The notes under the pieces: model-generated
What the model was told of the DNA's origin: nothing
Database searches by the model: none
What the model saw: the letters and a program-made list of their open reading frames with translations, nothing else
Assembly (NCBI GenBank): GCA_020431945.1
Contig: JAGQHH010000173.1
Coordinates: 1 to 34,899 of the forward strand
Direction: 5' to 3'
Origin: Cyanobacteria bacterium HKST-UBA02
GTDB taxonomy: Bacteria > Cyanobacteriota > Vampirovibrionia > Obscuribacterales > Obscuribacteraceae
Length of the DNA: 34,899 bases
Program-made: the position numbers and the translations under genes
Part shown: positions 1-8,208 of the stretch, piece after piece
Numbering within the stretch: the stretch's first letter is position 1
How the letters are laid out: each line of letters begins with the position of its first letter

Positions 1-1621
1 TAACAGCAATATCTGGGTATCCAGCGACGGCGCCAGAGTCAGCGATCTGACTCTGAAAGCAGACGGCCGGCTGGAGTACACAAATGCCGGTGGCAACAGA
101 GTAATAGAAGATCTCGATCGCACCACCACCGAATACGATGCTCAAGACAGACCCCTGAACAAACAATTCGCCAGCGGCGCCAGACGCGACTTCACCTATG
201 ATGCCACCGGTCTCGAGTCCTTCCGGGACTATGCCCCGCGCGACGATGCTGCCGGCGACTACAAGACGGAATGGGTCCGGGACGGCAACGGCAGGGACTT
301 CGTCTCCGCCAGGGACAACGGCAAGCAGTATAAGAGACGCGATGTCACCGTCGATGCAAGGGGTGACATAGACTATCTGGGCAGCGACAACAAACGACAC
401 CTCTCGAAAGCCGACGATCTAGACCGTATAGCCTCGGGCGAGTTTATCATGACCGCCGAGTCCATCACCGAAGCCCGGGATCGCCTCACCACAACAGCCA
501 CACAAGCGGGCATCGACATGAAACGTTTCGGTGGCTGGATGAAAGAATTCGAGGAGCGCTCGGTGAAAGAAAAGCTCGATCCGGAACAAGTGGTGAAAAC
601 CATGGACAACCTCAGCGACATACTCCAGACGAACAAGAGCCCTCACTTTGACGAGCAGCAGCGCAAGACCATCGTCGAGACCGCCATGCACAACATCGCA
701 CGACCTCTGGAGATCGACCAGGGCAGCCACCCCACCTGCAATGTCACCTCCACCGAGGTGTATGCCGCCGTCAAGCACCCCGACCAGTATGCCCGTCTCC
801 TCAAAGAAGTGACTGCTACAGGAAGCTGGACCGGAACCGACGGCAAGACCGCCACACCACCGGCGGCGGCACTGAAGCCAGGCAAGGACGAAAGCTCATA
901 CGACCTCGACACGCCCGACTCCGGCAAGCGCAATCTCGCCAGCCAGGTGGTGCAGATGACCCTGATCAATGCCATGTATGAGACCGGAAAGATGAACGAC
1001 ACCGACGCCCAGGGCAATATCAAAGTGGACCGCTCGGACATCCGCTATATCCTGGGACCGAATCGAACCCAGACCATGGTTCAGAACGGACAACGCATAA
1101 CCATCGACCAGGGCGAAGACCAGCTAGTCGAAAACGGCGCTCAGGTTAAAGGAAAGAACGGTCAGCCGGTGGACGGACCAGAGATGATTCAGGACAAGGT
1201 CATCGAGTCTTGCAAGATGTTCTTCGGCGAGGTCCCTCCCCATATAGAAAACTCCGGCTACTCCGACCATACCGGGCGGCGCGAGTATTTCAACGACCTG
1301 CCCGACAAGCAAAGGCTCCTGGATATGAAAGCCAAAGGCGAGCTGCCGATCCTGACCCCCACCATGGGCGGTATGCATGCCCAGACCATCCACGATGTCT
1401 GGGAAGATCCAAAAACAGGTCAGCTCTGGGTCTTGCTCGACAATCAGCACGGTGAGCCGGAGGTGAAAGGCAGCGAGCGTCGCAGCGGCGAGGGAGACGG
1501 AGACGGCTGGATCACCCTCGAGACCCTGCACAAGACCCTGAAGATGCCCGGTCAGGGCTCAGGCTATGGACAGCCGGTGATGCCTCAGATCAAAAAATAC
1601 GACCACCCCAGCAAGCACTGA
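1..1621 (+). CDS. YD-repeat (Rhs-like) protein, 3' part, with possible papain-like C-terminal domain
   Basis: The reading frame is open from the first bases of the window to the stop at 1619-1621, so the gene starts upstream; the ATG at 449 is internal. The first ~140 codons hold YD/RHS-type repeat phrases (for example 'TEYDAQDRPL' and 'RDFTYDATG'), followed by about 390 residues of a different, globular C-terminal region. Counting from Met449, Cys97 sits in 'GSHPTCNVTSTE', His310 in 'GGMHAQTIH' and Asn333 in 'LLDNQHG'. The order Cys-His-Asn matches papain-fold peptidases, and the spacing is plausible, but I infer this only from order and local motif. YD-repeat proteins are usually large secreted or surface proteins whose variable C-terminus carries the activity, often a toxin or enzyme. 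No immunity gene is obvious directly downstream; the next gene is on the opposite strand. The coding call is strong, the protease call is tentative. Confidence 0.85.
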   Translation, partial: NSNIWVSSDGARVSDLTLKADGRLEYTNAGGNRVIEDLDRTTTEYDAQDRPLNKQFASGARRDFTYDATGLESFRDYAPRDDAAGDYKTEWVRDGNGRDFVSARDNGKQYKRRDVTVDARGDIDYLGSDNKRHLSKADDLDRIASGEFIMTAESITEARDRLTTTATQAGIDMKRFGGWMKEFEERSVKEKLDPEQVVKTMDNLSDILQTNKSPHFDEQQRKTIVETAMHNIARPLEIDQGSHPTCNVTSTEVYAAVKHPDQYARLLKEVTATGSWTGTDGKTATPPAAALKPGKDESSYDLDTPDSGKRNLASQVVQMTLINAMYETGKMNDTDAQGNIKVDRSDIRYILGPNRTQTMVQNGQRITIDQGEDQLVENGAQVKGKNGQPVDGPEMIQDKVIESCKMFFGEVPPHIENSGYSDHTGRREYFNDLPDKQRLLDMKAKGELPILTPTMGGMHAQTIHDVWEDPKTGQLWVLLDNQHGEPEVKGSERRSGEGDGDGWITLETLHKTLKMPGQGSGYGQPVMPQIKKYDHPSKH

Positions 1622-1633
1622 GCTCGAGCACAA

Positions 1634-3163
1634 TCACTCCACACGTTTGAGCTCGCCGAATGACTCGGTTATGAGCGAAACCGGCTTGCCCTCGCTTGAG
1701 AGCACGAAAGTGGCTTCCTCCGGCAGCGAAATCCGCTCGCCGGGCCAGCTCAGCAAGAAGACATCATGACCGAGCGGTGCAAGCGGTCCCTTCACCTTAG
1801 CCGGGCCGGCCTGCCACCACAAATGGTTCTGGTCATCGGCCAGGACCTCGACCACTCCGTAGAGGTCGTTGCTATATTTGCCTGCATAGTCGCCGACCGG
1901 CACCGATGTCGGTGCTTTCGGCTTTGCCGGGGCCTCGCGCCGGGTGAAAGCCTTCACCACATGATCGTTGGCTTCGCTAATGCCCTTCTGCAGATCGCGT
2001 CCGGACGGAGCCACCATTTCTTCGAGCAGATAAGCTCTTATAGCCTCAGGCACCACAGTGAGGTTCTGATTGGCCAGCACCACGATCCCGATCTTCTTAT
2101 CGGGTACCAGAACTACGATGGATCTCATACCTGTTCTGGCACCACCCTTTTCTATGATCTTGTGGCCTTTGTAATAATAGATCCCCCAGCCGAGACCGTA
2201 GCTGAAACCACTGTCCCTGTCGATGGGCGCCATCTCGGCGAAAGTCGGGGTCTCGACCATAGACGGGGTGAGCATCGCCTCCACGGTCTCGGGGGACAAC
2301 ACCTGCTTGCCGTCGAACCTGCCGAAGTCCAGCCACATCCGCACCCAGTTGGCCATATCCCTGGCGGTGGAAGTGATGGCTCCCGCCGGCGCCATGGGGT
2401 CGTGGTCGTCCCAGGGGACCACGACCGAGCTCCCATCCGGGAGGAGTTTGTGAGCATCGGCGACATTGTCCCGACCTTCCCGGTCGTGATGGGAAAGTCC
2501 CGAATCGGTCATCTTCAGGGGAGCGAAGATGTTTTTGCGCATCAGATCCTCGTAGTCTGTTTTAGCCACACGCGCAGCCAGCATTCCGGCAGCGAAAAAG
2601 CCCGGATTTGAATAGCCGGCCTTATCCCGGAAGCTGCAGTGGGGCTCGATATATTTCATCCGCCTGAGAATCTCCGCCCGGCTGAATCCGAGAGCCTCGA
2701 GGTTGTTTCCTCCAAAGGGCGGCAGACCGCTGCGGTGCGCCAGGAGATCCCGGGGAGTGCACATCCTAGTGGGATAGGGGTCTTTCAGAGCGAACTCGGG
2801 CAACCGGTCCACCACATGGTCGTCCCAGCCGACGAGCTTTTGATCTACAAGAGTGCCCACCAGGGCGGCGGTGAAAGGCTTGGTGTTCGAGGCGATCATG
2901 AAGAGGGTGTCGGCGTTCACCGGGGCGCTCTTGCCGTAGGTTCGAGTCCCGAAACCCCCGATCAGGGAGTCTTCATGGTCGATTACAGCGATAGCCACAC
3001 CAGGTACTTTGTAGCGTTCCATACAATCATGAACGAATGCGTCGATTTTCTCCGGGATCCGGGCGCCGGCTGGGGCGCAAGGACCTGCGAGGCTCGCCAG
3101 AAGAAGGGCCCCTGAGAGTAGCCACCTGTGCAGGTATCCGGCGCTGGTACGGGTTGAAACCAT
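1634..3163 (-). CDS. Secreted beta-lactamase-family serine hydrolase (class C / penicillin-binding-protein-like)
   Basis: The 509-residue product begins with a signal peptide (hydrophobic core about residues 13-30, Ala-rich cleavage region near 30-35). The serine beta-lactamase/DD-peptidase motifs are in order: SxxK as S92-N-T-K95 ('MIASNTKPF'), YxN as Y184-S-N186 ('AGYSNPGFF'), and a third-strand KGG at 339-341 ('HKIIEKGGARTG'). The region after about residue 395 looks like the extra beta-rich domain found in many class-C-like esterases. The family includes D-aminopeptidases, esterases and beta-lactamases acting outside the cytoplasm on peptidoglycan-like or ester substrates; the substrate here cannot be told. 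A GGAG lies about 8 nt before the ATG. It is convergent with the preceding YD-repeat gene (12 nt apart) and divergent from the next gene over a 221-nt spacer. Confidence 0.93.
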   Translation of the reverse strand: MVSTRTSAGYLHRWLLSGALLLASLAGPCAPAGARIPEKIDAFVHDCMERYKVPGVAIAVIDHEDSLIGGFGTRTYGKSAPVNADTLFMIASNTKPFTAALVGTLVDQKLVGWDDHVVDRLPEFALKDPYPTRMCTPRDLLAHRSGLPPFGGNNLEALGFSRAEILRRMKYIEPHCSFRDKAGYSNPGFFAAGMLAARVAKTDYEDLMRKNIFAPLKMTDSGLSHHDREGRDNVADAHKLLPDGSSVVVPWDDHDPMAPAGAITSTARDMANWVRMWLDFGRFDGKQVLSPETVEAMLTPSMVETPTFAEMAPIDRDSGFSYGLGWGIYYYKGHKIIEKGGARTGMRSIVVLVPDKKIGIVVLANQNLTVVPEAIRAYLLEEMVAPSGRDLQKGISEANDHVVKAFTRREAPAKPKAPTSVPVGDYAGKYSNDLYGVVEVLADDQNHLWWQAGPAKVKGPLAPLGHDVFLLSWPGERISLPEEATFVLSSEGKPVSLITESFGELKRVE

Positions 3164-3384
3164 GTCTGATCTCCACGAAAGAGGAATATCCTGGGCTCCA
3201 GACCTGATCGAGTCTGAAAAAGCCCTCTGAGACGAAAAAAGACCTTACAGCCAATGACATGAAATTGCCAACTACGTGTTTTTCCCAGGGACGTCACGTT
3301 CCCGTCACACAGGAAAGCGAGCATTGAATTGTTCCCACCCGCTGGCGCTTTCGCCGCTCACACCCGTTCAAAGGCAGGTACACC

Positions 3385-3981
3385 ATGGCTGATGTTTCTT
3401 TCGAATCCCAACCCCAGACCCCCCAGGTCGAATTCCGTGGCACATTCCCCCTCGAGCGCATTCCTCAGACTCCCGACACCCGCGAAGGACAACTCCTGAT
3501 TCCTTCCAGCGAAACCTCCGGCAAAGGCGTCCTCAAGGACGGAGCCCTCAATATTCCCGAAATCAATACCCCCGGATGGAAAGAAGCCGACAATCTCAGT
3601 GACTCCGAAAAGTCCATCCTCGGCGCAGCCGCCGGCTCCCTTGGCGAAACACTATGGAATTTCGGACCCGGCGCGCAGCACACCGAGAACGGCAAGTTCG
3701 GCGGCGCCACGACAATAGGCAACATCATGGACCAGGCTGGATTTCCCGGCATCGACAACCCCAGCGTGGTGGGAGCGCTCGGTCAGCTCCACGACAAATT
3801 CGGCTTCGAAAGCAAACCCCTGAGTGAAGGCAAACCCGGAGACATCGTTGCCGACACCGTCCGGCATCGCATCGGCATCATCGGTGAAAACAACACGATG
3901 TATCACATGGGTCTGGACGGCAAATTGAAACAACTCCCTCTCATGAACACCCCGGACGCCAGAGCCTGGGCGCAGAAATAA
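3385..3981 (+). CDS. NlpC/P60-like protein, probably lacking the catalytic cysteine
   Basis: A 198-residue protein without signal peptide or membrane segment. The first ~75 residues are polar and Pro-rich, probably disordered. Residues about 80-195 resemble the NlpC/P60 fold: a helix that normally bears the catalytic Cys, then 'GKPGDIVADT' and 'HRIGIIGE' as in the usual GD(I/V)-x-HVGI strands, then a 'MYHMG' strand. In active members a Cys stands near the start of the helix; here the matching stretch reads 'GKFGGATTIGNIMDQAG', with Gly where Cys is expected, and the whole protein has no Cys at all. The His of 'HRIGI' is kept. It may therefore bind rather than cut peptidoglycan or peptide. The fold call is from pattern recognition only. 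The ATG follows a weak AGG-type site. An imperfect hairpin follows the stop. Confidence 0.8.
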   Translation: MADVSFESQPQTPQVEFRGTFPLERIPQTPDTREGQLLIPSSETSGKGVLKDGALNIPEINTPGWKEADNLSDSEKSILGAAAGSLGETLWNFGPGAQHTENGKFGGATTIGNIMDQAGFPGIDNPSVVGALGQLHDKFGFESKPLSEGKPGDIVADTVRHRIGIIGENNTMYHMGLDGKLKQLPLMNTPDARAWAQK

Positions 3982-4000
3982 GCTTACCTCCTCCTATGCA

Positions 4001-4033
4001 AAAGAAGTCGGCTCCATCAGGGGTCGACTCTTT
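4001..4033 (+). terminator. Possible intrinsic terminator after the NlpC/P60-like gene
   Basis: An imperfect hairpin starts 19 nt after the stop: AAAGA(A)GTCG on the left pairs with CGACTCTTT on the right around a loop containing partly paired GCTCC/GGGG. Only a short CGCATTT follows, so the U-tract is weak. It would end transcription of the gene at 3385-3981. Confidence 0.4.
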
Positions 4034-4124
4034 CGCATTTAGTAGGCCCTGTAAGAATTGAGAAATTAAAAAGCAAAGACTTCGTAGTCTCTTGGATCAA
4101 ACCACCATCCGCGCAGCGGACCGC

Positions 4125-4133
4125 TGCTAGAAT
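4125..4133 (+). promoter_or_regulatory. Candidate extended -10 promoter upstream of membrane protein gene
   Basis: TG-C-TAGAAT matches an extended -10 element (TGnTATAAT with one change). It lies about 50 nt before the ATG at 4185. No good -35 box is at the usual distance, so this rests on the -10 alone. Confidence 0.35.
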
Positions 4134-4184
4134 GAAATCAGCAGGCGCGGTTCTACTATTCGGAAATTGATCATGGAGCACGAG

Positions 4185-4736
4185 ATGCGAAACAAGATAA
4201 TCCTTTTCGCTCTGGGAGTCCTTCTCCCTATAGCTGTACTCTTAATCGAAGCATTCACCGGTGTTTGCAAGCAATCATTCTTCAGCCCAATCCCCACCCC
4301 GCTCCACAGCGCCCTGGTAGCCACGGTCCCCCTGGGAAATCTCTTTTTGCTGCTTCGAACAGGAAACGCTTCATACCGACCAGCGCCCTTCGACCTCCTG
4401 GTGGCAGCGATCGTGCTGGCCATCTCCTCGGTCTATTCATTTCTCTTCTTGCCCCTGATGCCGATTGCCGGCATGGGTATGATCATGAGTATAGTTAGCG
4501 TATTTAATCCGGACATGCTCGTGGGATTGCTGGGACTGTGTCCCCTGGTTCCCGCCACCAGTCTCGCAGTCGCAGGGATTCTAACCAGGCGTATCCTGCG
4601 AGCCCGAGCACAAATGAAAAGCGCGAGCTGGTTCGATGCGCTCTGCTCGAACGGCGGACTCTGCACGCTCTACTGCTTCCTGCTCGGAATAATCTGGTCC
4701 GTAGCACCCTGCAACGCTTCATACAGGCTCTTCTAG
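4185..4736 (+). CDS. Small polytopic membrane protein, function unknown
   Basis: About 183 residues with roughly four to five hydrophobic helices: one right at the N-terminus after 'MRNK', one near residues 35-55, a long hydrophobic stretch near 65-115 and one near 160-178. No family was recognised. In-frame starts also exist at TTG 4167 and ATG 4173; I chose ATG 4185 because a GGAG stands 6 nt before it and the protein then begins with a short basic segment followed directly by a helix. The C-terminus ends abruptly inside or just after the last helix ('CNASYRLF'), and a similar 'GNASYRP' phrase occurs in the middle, so a truncated or shortened paralog is possible. It converges with the gene at 4749, whose stop is 12 nt away. 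Confidence 0.7.
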   Translation: MRNKIILFALGVLLPIAVLLIEAFTGVCKQSFFSPIPTPLHSALVATVPLGNLFLLLRTGNASYRPAPFDLLVAAIVLAISSVYSFLFLPLMPIAGMGMIMSIVSVFNPDMLVGLLGLCPLVPATSLAVAGILTRRILRARAQMKSASWFDALCSNGGLCTLYCFLLGIIWSVAPCNASYRLF

Positions 4737-4748
4737 CCGTTTCTGTCA

Positions 4749-5795
4749 TCAAGCCGTTTCTCTTCTAGCGACTTTCTCGCCCTTCCACATTACCGAGTCG
4801 ATGGCAAAATGAAGTAGATTCACCGACCAGAAAACCGCATTGAAAGCTGTAATGAGATTGAAGCCGAAATGCGAAAGCGTGGTGGGGATCCCTATATAAA
4901 TAGCGACTCCGATAGCCATAGCCCAGAGCCAGAAGCTGGTGTTCTCGTCCCTGCCGAGCTCTGAGAGAACCGATCTGCTCGCCCTGTCCTGATCCCTTTG
5001 TCCGCCGGATAACCCGGTGGAAGCAAGCACGACAAGATACTGGCTGCCGTGAAAAAATGCCGGGACATAGAGCCAGAACACCTGGAGGATCTCTATGGCG
5101 AATGAATAGATAAGCACAGAAGTGCCAAACAGGAGCCAGCAAGGAAAGGGCAGGCGGTCCTGAGATTTCACACGAATATTCTGCAGGACTACAAGAAGCA
5201 GAGCAGCAATCAAAACAGCCTGGGTGGTGGCAACCACACCTTCCGAAACAGTCAGGAAAGGCGTGCTGAATATCGATCCTACTGAGAGAAACTTGGGATT
5301 TCCCAGCTGTTGAGCCATACCATGCAGGGTGAGGGCAGAGAAAAAGAGCTTGAGACCAAGCTTGCGCTGGGGGGAGAGAGTCGAGCCTTGTTTACGGCAG
5401 TAGAGCAGGACTATGCCATAGGTCTGCCAGGCAAGATGATGGGTGATGAGAAGCAAGTAGGCTCTCAAGCCGAGGGCGAGAATAGCAGTGTTGAAGAGAC
5501 TGGCGATGCCCAGACAGGCAAGCGCCGCCGGTATCAAATATGACACTGCCCGATTCCGCTGGCGCAGTTTGTCAGTGCCGTAAAAGCGAAAGAGCGAAGC
5601 CGCGACATGGGCGTCGCTGAGGCAGATGACTCCGATCAGCGCGGCCACCGAGCCGGCGAAGACACCGGGTCCGTCCATGGCATAGCGAAGCTGCCAGCCG
5701 AAGGCATAGTGACAGGCAACCAGGAGCCACAGGGCACCACCACAGCAGAAGAGAAGATCGACTGCCGGACTGACGAACCATCTGCCACTGCTCAT
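4749..5795 (-). CDS. Multi-pass membrane protein with conserved-looking His/Asp residues, function unknown
   Basis: A 348-residue protein with about eight to nine membrane helices. A longer in-frame reading to 6320 exists but overlaps a better gene; the ATG at 5795 forms an exact 4-nt ATGA overlap with the stop of the upstream gene, which fixes the start and shows translational coupling. Polar residues buried among helices are striking: H63 ('DAHVAASLFRFYG'), H119-H120 ('ITHHLAWQTYG'), H249 ('FFHGSQYL') and H329/D333 in the last helix ('HFAIDSVMW'). Membrane proteins with such intramembrane His sets often bind iron or heme and act on lipids or carotenoids (desaturases, hydroxylases, Brp/Blh-type oxygenases). 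I infer only a possible metal site; no family was firmly recognised. It is the second gene of a two-gene operon with 5792-6247. Confidence 0.82.
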   Translation of the reverse strand: MSSGRWFVSPAVDLLFCCGGALWLLVACHYAFGWQLRYAMDGPGVFAGSVAALIGVICLSDAHVAASLFRFYGTDKLRQRNRAVSYLIPAALACLGIASLFNTAILALGLRAYLLLITHHLAWQTYGIVLLYCRKQGSTLSPQRKLGLKLFFSALTLHGMAQQLGNPKFLSVGSIFSTPFLTVSEGVVATTQAVLIAALLLVVLQNIRVKSQDRLPFPCWLLFGTSVLIYSFAIEILQVFWLYVPAFFHGSQYLVVLASTGLSGGQRDQDRASRSVLSELGRDENTSFWLWAMAIGVAIYIGIPTTLSHFGFNLITAFNAVFWSVNLLHFAIDSVMWKGEKVARRETA

Positions 5796-6247
5796 AGCGT
5801 CGACCGGGACGAGGCTATGCTTGCCGGATCGGTGAGGGGAAGATAAGGATTGAGACAGCCTGTCTGATAGCCGGCGGCGAAAGACCCGAGCCAGCCAAAG
5901 CCGGTTGCCATGGCGAGCAAAACCAGAGACAGTAGCCCCCGGACCGAATGATAGACGATCTGCCTGCCGGTGATATCCGTGCGAGAAAGAGCCTTGAAGT
6001 TGCTGACACTGTAACAGAGGACTCCAAGCCAGACCCACAGGTACACCGGAAGAACAAACGAGTCCAGATAGTTCGTATAGCCGAAGGTTGTCCATGCCAG
6101 GGCAAAAGTAAGAGTGGCAATCACACCGTTGAGAACGAAAAGCCCGAAACGATTGACTGAGTCCTTCGCCTTGAAGACCCTGGTCATCAGATAAATATAC
6201 AGTGCGAACCAGCAAGCGAAGGCTAAGCAGGCCAGGAAAACAGGCAT
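5792..6247 (-). CDS. Small four-helix membrane protein, function unknown
   Basis: 151 residues with about four hydrophobic helices (near residues 2-22, 33-53, 62-82 and 105-127) and short polar loops; the C-terminal tail is Ser-rich. The ATG at 6247 has an AGAGAGG purine run about 8 nt upstream. Its TGA overlaps the ATG of the following gene by 4 nt, so the two products are probably made in step and may form one complex or pathway. No recognisable domain. An upstream in-frame alternative was not supported. Confidence 0.78.
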   Translation of the reverse strand: MPVFLACLAFACWFALYIYLMTRVFKAKDSVNRFGLFVLNGVIATLTFALAWTTFGYTNYLDSFVLPVYLWVWLGVLCYSVSNFKALSRTDITGRQIVYHSVRGLLSLVLLAMATGFGWLGSFAAGYQTGCLNPYLPLTDPASIASSRSTL

Positions 6248-6376
6248 GGTAAGAGACCTCTCTGACCGGGAGGAATACAGCAGGAAATCGAAGAAGATGG
6301 ATGTGGATGATATCCTGCAATCTTAGGCAGACACCCGATGGAAATCCACAGGGTTTTGGATAGATATTGCCGGAGG

Positions 6377-7618
6377 CTAGGTCTCGACAGAAGGCGCGTA
6401 TTCTTCTTCGCGCATACCGAAAGTCCAGGCTACCGCCTCCCGGGCTGTTCGGGCCCGAGGATGCACCTGAAGGAAATAGGTCTTGAATGTGCCATCAGGT
6501 TCGGGGGTGCTATTCATGACCTTGAGGGTAGCCACCGGCTCGTCCCTGGCAATCGTCGTCCGGTAGAGCACGCCGAAATCGGGATGGTCATCTACCAACT
6601 CCGCCTGACTGTCCCGGACGAAACGCTCCATGCCGTAAAACTCGATCATGACCCGGCGAATCTCGGCATTGTACTCGGAGAGGATGTCCCCCACGGTGAT
6701 CTCTTCTTTGTGCGTGACAATGCGAGGCTCGTCTACAGTCATACCGCTCAATGAGTAACATCCCCAGCCATCACCATATTCGATGCTCATACCGTCGGTA
6801 TTATGAAGTCGTCCCCGGTCGTCCCGCCGGATCACTGAAGGTCGCTCGACGGCAATGACTACATCATCGAAGGGGATGAATCCGCCGCAGCTCGCGATGA
6901 CCTGGGGCAGACCGTCGGGCTTATAAGAATACTTGCCGAGCTCGCAAAGAAGATCCCGCACACCGGATGTATAGATCCTCCTTCGATCAAATAACCAATC
7001 GACCGAACGCTTGATCGCCCTCTCGGTCACTAGACGGTCGGGATTGACGAGCCCGCCGACCGCTGCCCCGATGTCCGTACCGGAGAGTTCAGACAGCAGT
7101 GACTGGCAGACTTCGTCGAATTCGCCGGGCATCGAAGCTTCGGCACGACTGGTGATAACGTCCCAGATATCACGGGACCGGCGCCGCCCTTTCGCGAAAC
7201 TGAAATTGCAACACCAGACGAGGACACGAGTATATTCCTCCTGCGGGATCCAGCTTCTCTGCGCGAACTCCCAGAGCACGTTGAACTGAGAGTGAAGCTC
7301 CGGGAAAGCAGCGATCTCGTCCCCCTGAGTTTCTATGTATTTCGCAACTTGCGAGATTGCTTTCCAGTCGGTCTCCCGATCGGACATTCCATACATTCGC
7401 GCCACCAGCGCCGCCGCCACGGCAGCCAGCCTGGGATTGGCGACCCATATGACCGGTGGCAATTCGACACCCGCGGACCAATAGAGAACCCGAAGTCCTC
7501 GGGTGGTCATGTCACGATCAGCAGGAGCGGTGGAGTCGATCAGCAGCCGGCTGCGCTCCGCCCGGGCGGCAGAGAACTCCACGAGCTGCCGGTCAGTAAG
7601 ATGGTCTGCATCCGACAT
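6377..7618 (-). CDS. DUF6745-type protein of unknown function
   Basis: About 413 residues, soluble, without signal or membrane segment. The C-terminal third is characteristic of the DUF6745 group: 'VERPSVIRRDDRGRLHN' followed by 'YGDGWGCYSLSGM' and then 'YNAEIRRVMIEFYGMERF', a layout I recall for this family (a short strand-rich unit reminiscent of MORN-like text, then the NAE-RRVMIE-YG motif). The N-terminal two thirds are helical. The biochemical role is not known. I prefer ATG 7618; a GTG 9 nt further out (7627) is equally possible because neither has a clear ribosome-binding site. It is transcribed alone, convergent with nothing close and divergent from the membrane gene at 7764. Confidence 0.85.
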   Translation of the reverse strand: MSDADHLTDRQLVEFSAARAERSRLLIDSTAPADRDMTTRGLRVLYWSAGVELPPVIWVANPRLAAVAAALVARMYGMSDRETDWKAISQVAKYIETQGDEIAAFPELHSQFNVLWEFAQRSWIPQEEYTRVLVWCCNFSFAKGRRRSRDIWDVITSRAEASMPGEFDEVCQSLLSELSGTDIGAAVGGLVNPDRLVTERAIKRSVDWLFDRRRIYTSGVRDLLCELGKYSYKPDGLPQVIASCGGFIPFDDVVIAVERPSVIRRDDRGRLHNTDGMSIEYGDGWGCYSLSGMTVDEPRIVTHKEEITVGDILSEYNAEIRRVMIEFYGMERFVRDSQAELVDDHPDFGVLYRTTIARDEPVATLKVMNSTPEPDGTFKTYFLQVHPRARTAREAVAWTFGMREEEYAPSVET

Positions 7619-7763
7619 CACAAGCACTTCGTTGACTAAAAACTGGACTCTTTTCCAACTTAGCCCATATCACTTTAACGCGCTCGCAAACTAGCAGGAA
7701 TTGTAATGTTCCCTTATCATGAAATCAGATGCCGAAAATGCAATTCGACGGTGTTGAGCCTCA

Positions 7764-8207
7764 ATGATCAGACTCTCTAGACCGATGATTTTCATATTGC
7801 CGACCCTTACGATTTCCTTGGTCTGGTCGGTCCTGAAGCGCCCCGAGTCCTGTGACGCTCGAACCCTGGTGCCATACATAGTTATTGCTGCAATAACCCT
7901 GGTGGCATGCTCGGTCTCGCTCCAGCAATGCTACGACAAAAACCCGAAAGAGCTTAAATGGAAGGCTCGCGTCAAGCATTACCTGACATACTACCTGCCC
8001 TTCGTTCTGATAGCCAGGTTCATCATCGCTCCTGAGGACGGCATTCCTCCTGAACTCTTTCTTCTTATCTGGCCCGTATTCGAGGAAACCCATATCTTAG
8101 TACAGAGAGCCTGGGGACGCGATACATCAAATCCTGTTTCCGCAGGCATTCAACAAGCATGGGGATGCGCTGCCCTTATTGTCAGCCTGGCTCTCTTGCA
8201 TGGCTGA
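7764..8207 (+). CDS. Small membrane protein, paralog of the products at 9004 and 9501
   Basis: 147 residues with about four hydrophobic helices. It is clearly related to the product of 9501-10022: both begin 'MI-LS--MI', have 'ACSV-L' at the end of helix 2, then an acidic/basic loop, then 'AR--HYL-YY-P--LIAR' and '-PPE'. The product of 9004-9504 shares the same core more distantly. No known family was recognised; a small integral-membrane immunity or scaffold role would be a guess. ATG 7764 matches the start of the paralog at 9501. The stop lies 1 nt from the stop of the convergent gene at 8209. Confidence 0.75.
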   Translation: MIRLSRPMIFILPTLTISLVWSVLKRPESCDARTLVPYIVIAAITLVACSVSLQQCYDKNPKELKWKARVKHYLTYYLPFVLIARFIIAPEDGIPPELFLLIWPVFEETHILVQRAWGRDTSNPVSAGIQQAWGCAALIVSLALLHG

Positions 8208-8208
8208 G

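Noticed and set aside
4749..6320. A single 523-residue protein on the minus strand
   Set aside because: The first ~175 codons are in a different frame from a better membrane gene (5792-6247) over the same bases, and the ATGA overlap at 5792-5795 shows that two genes are present.
7628..7763. Operator GGAA-N8-TTCC in the divergent spacer
   Set aside because: Arms of four bases are too short to separate from chance.
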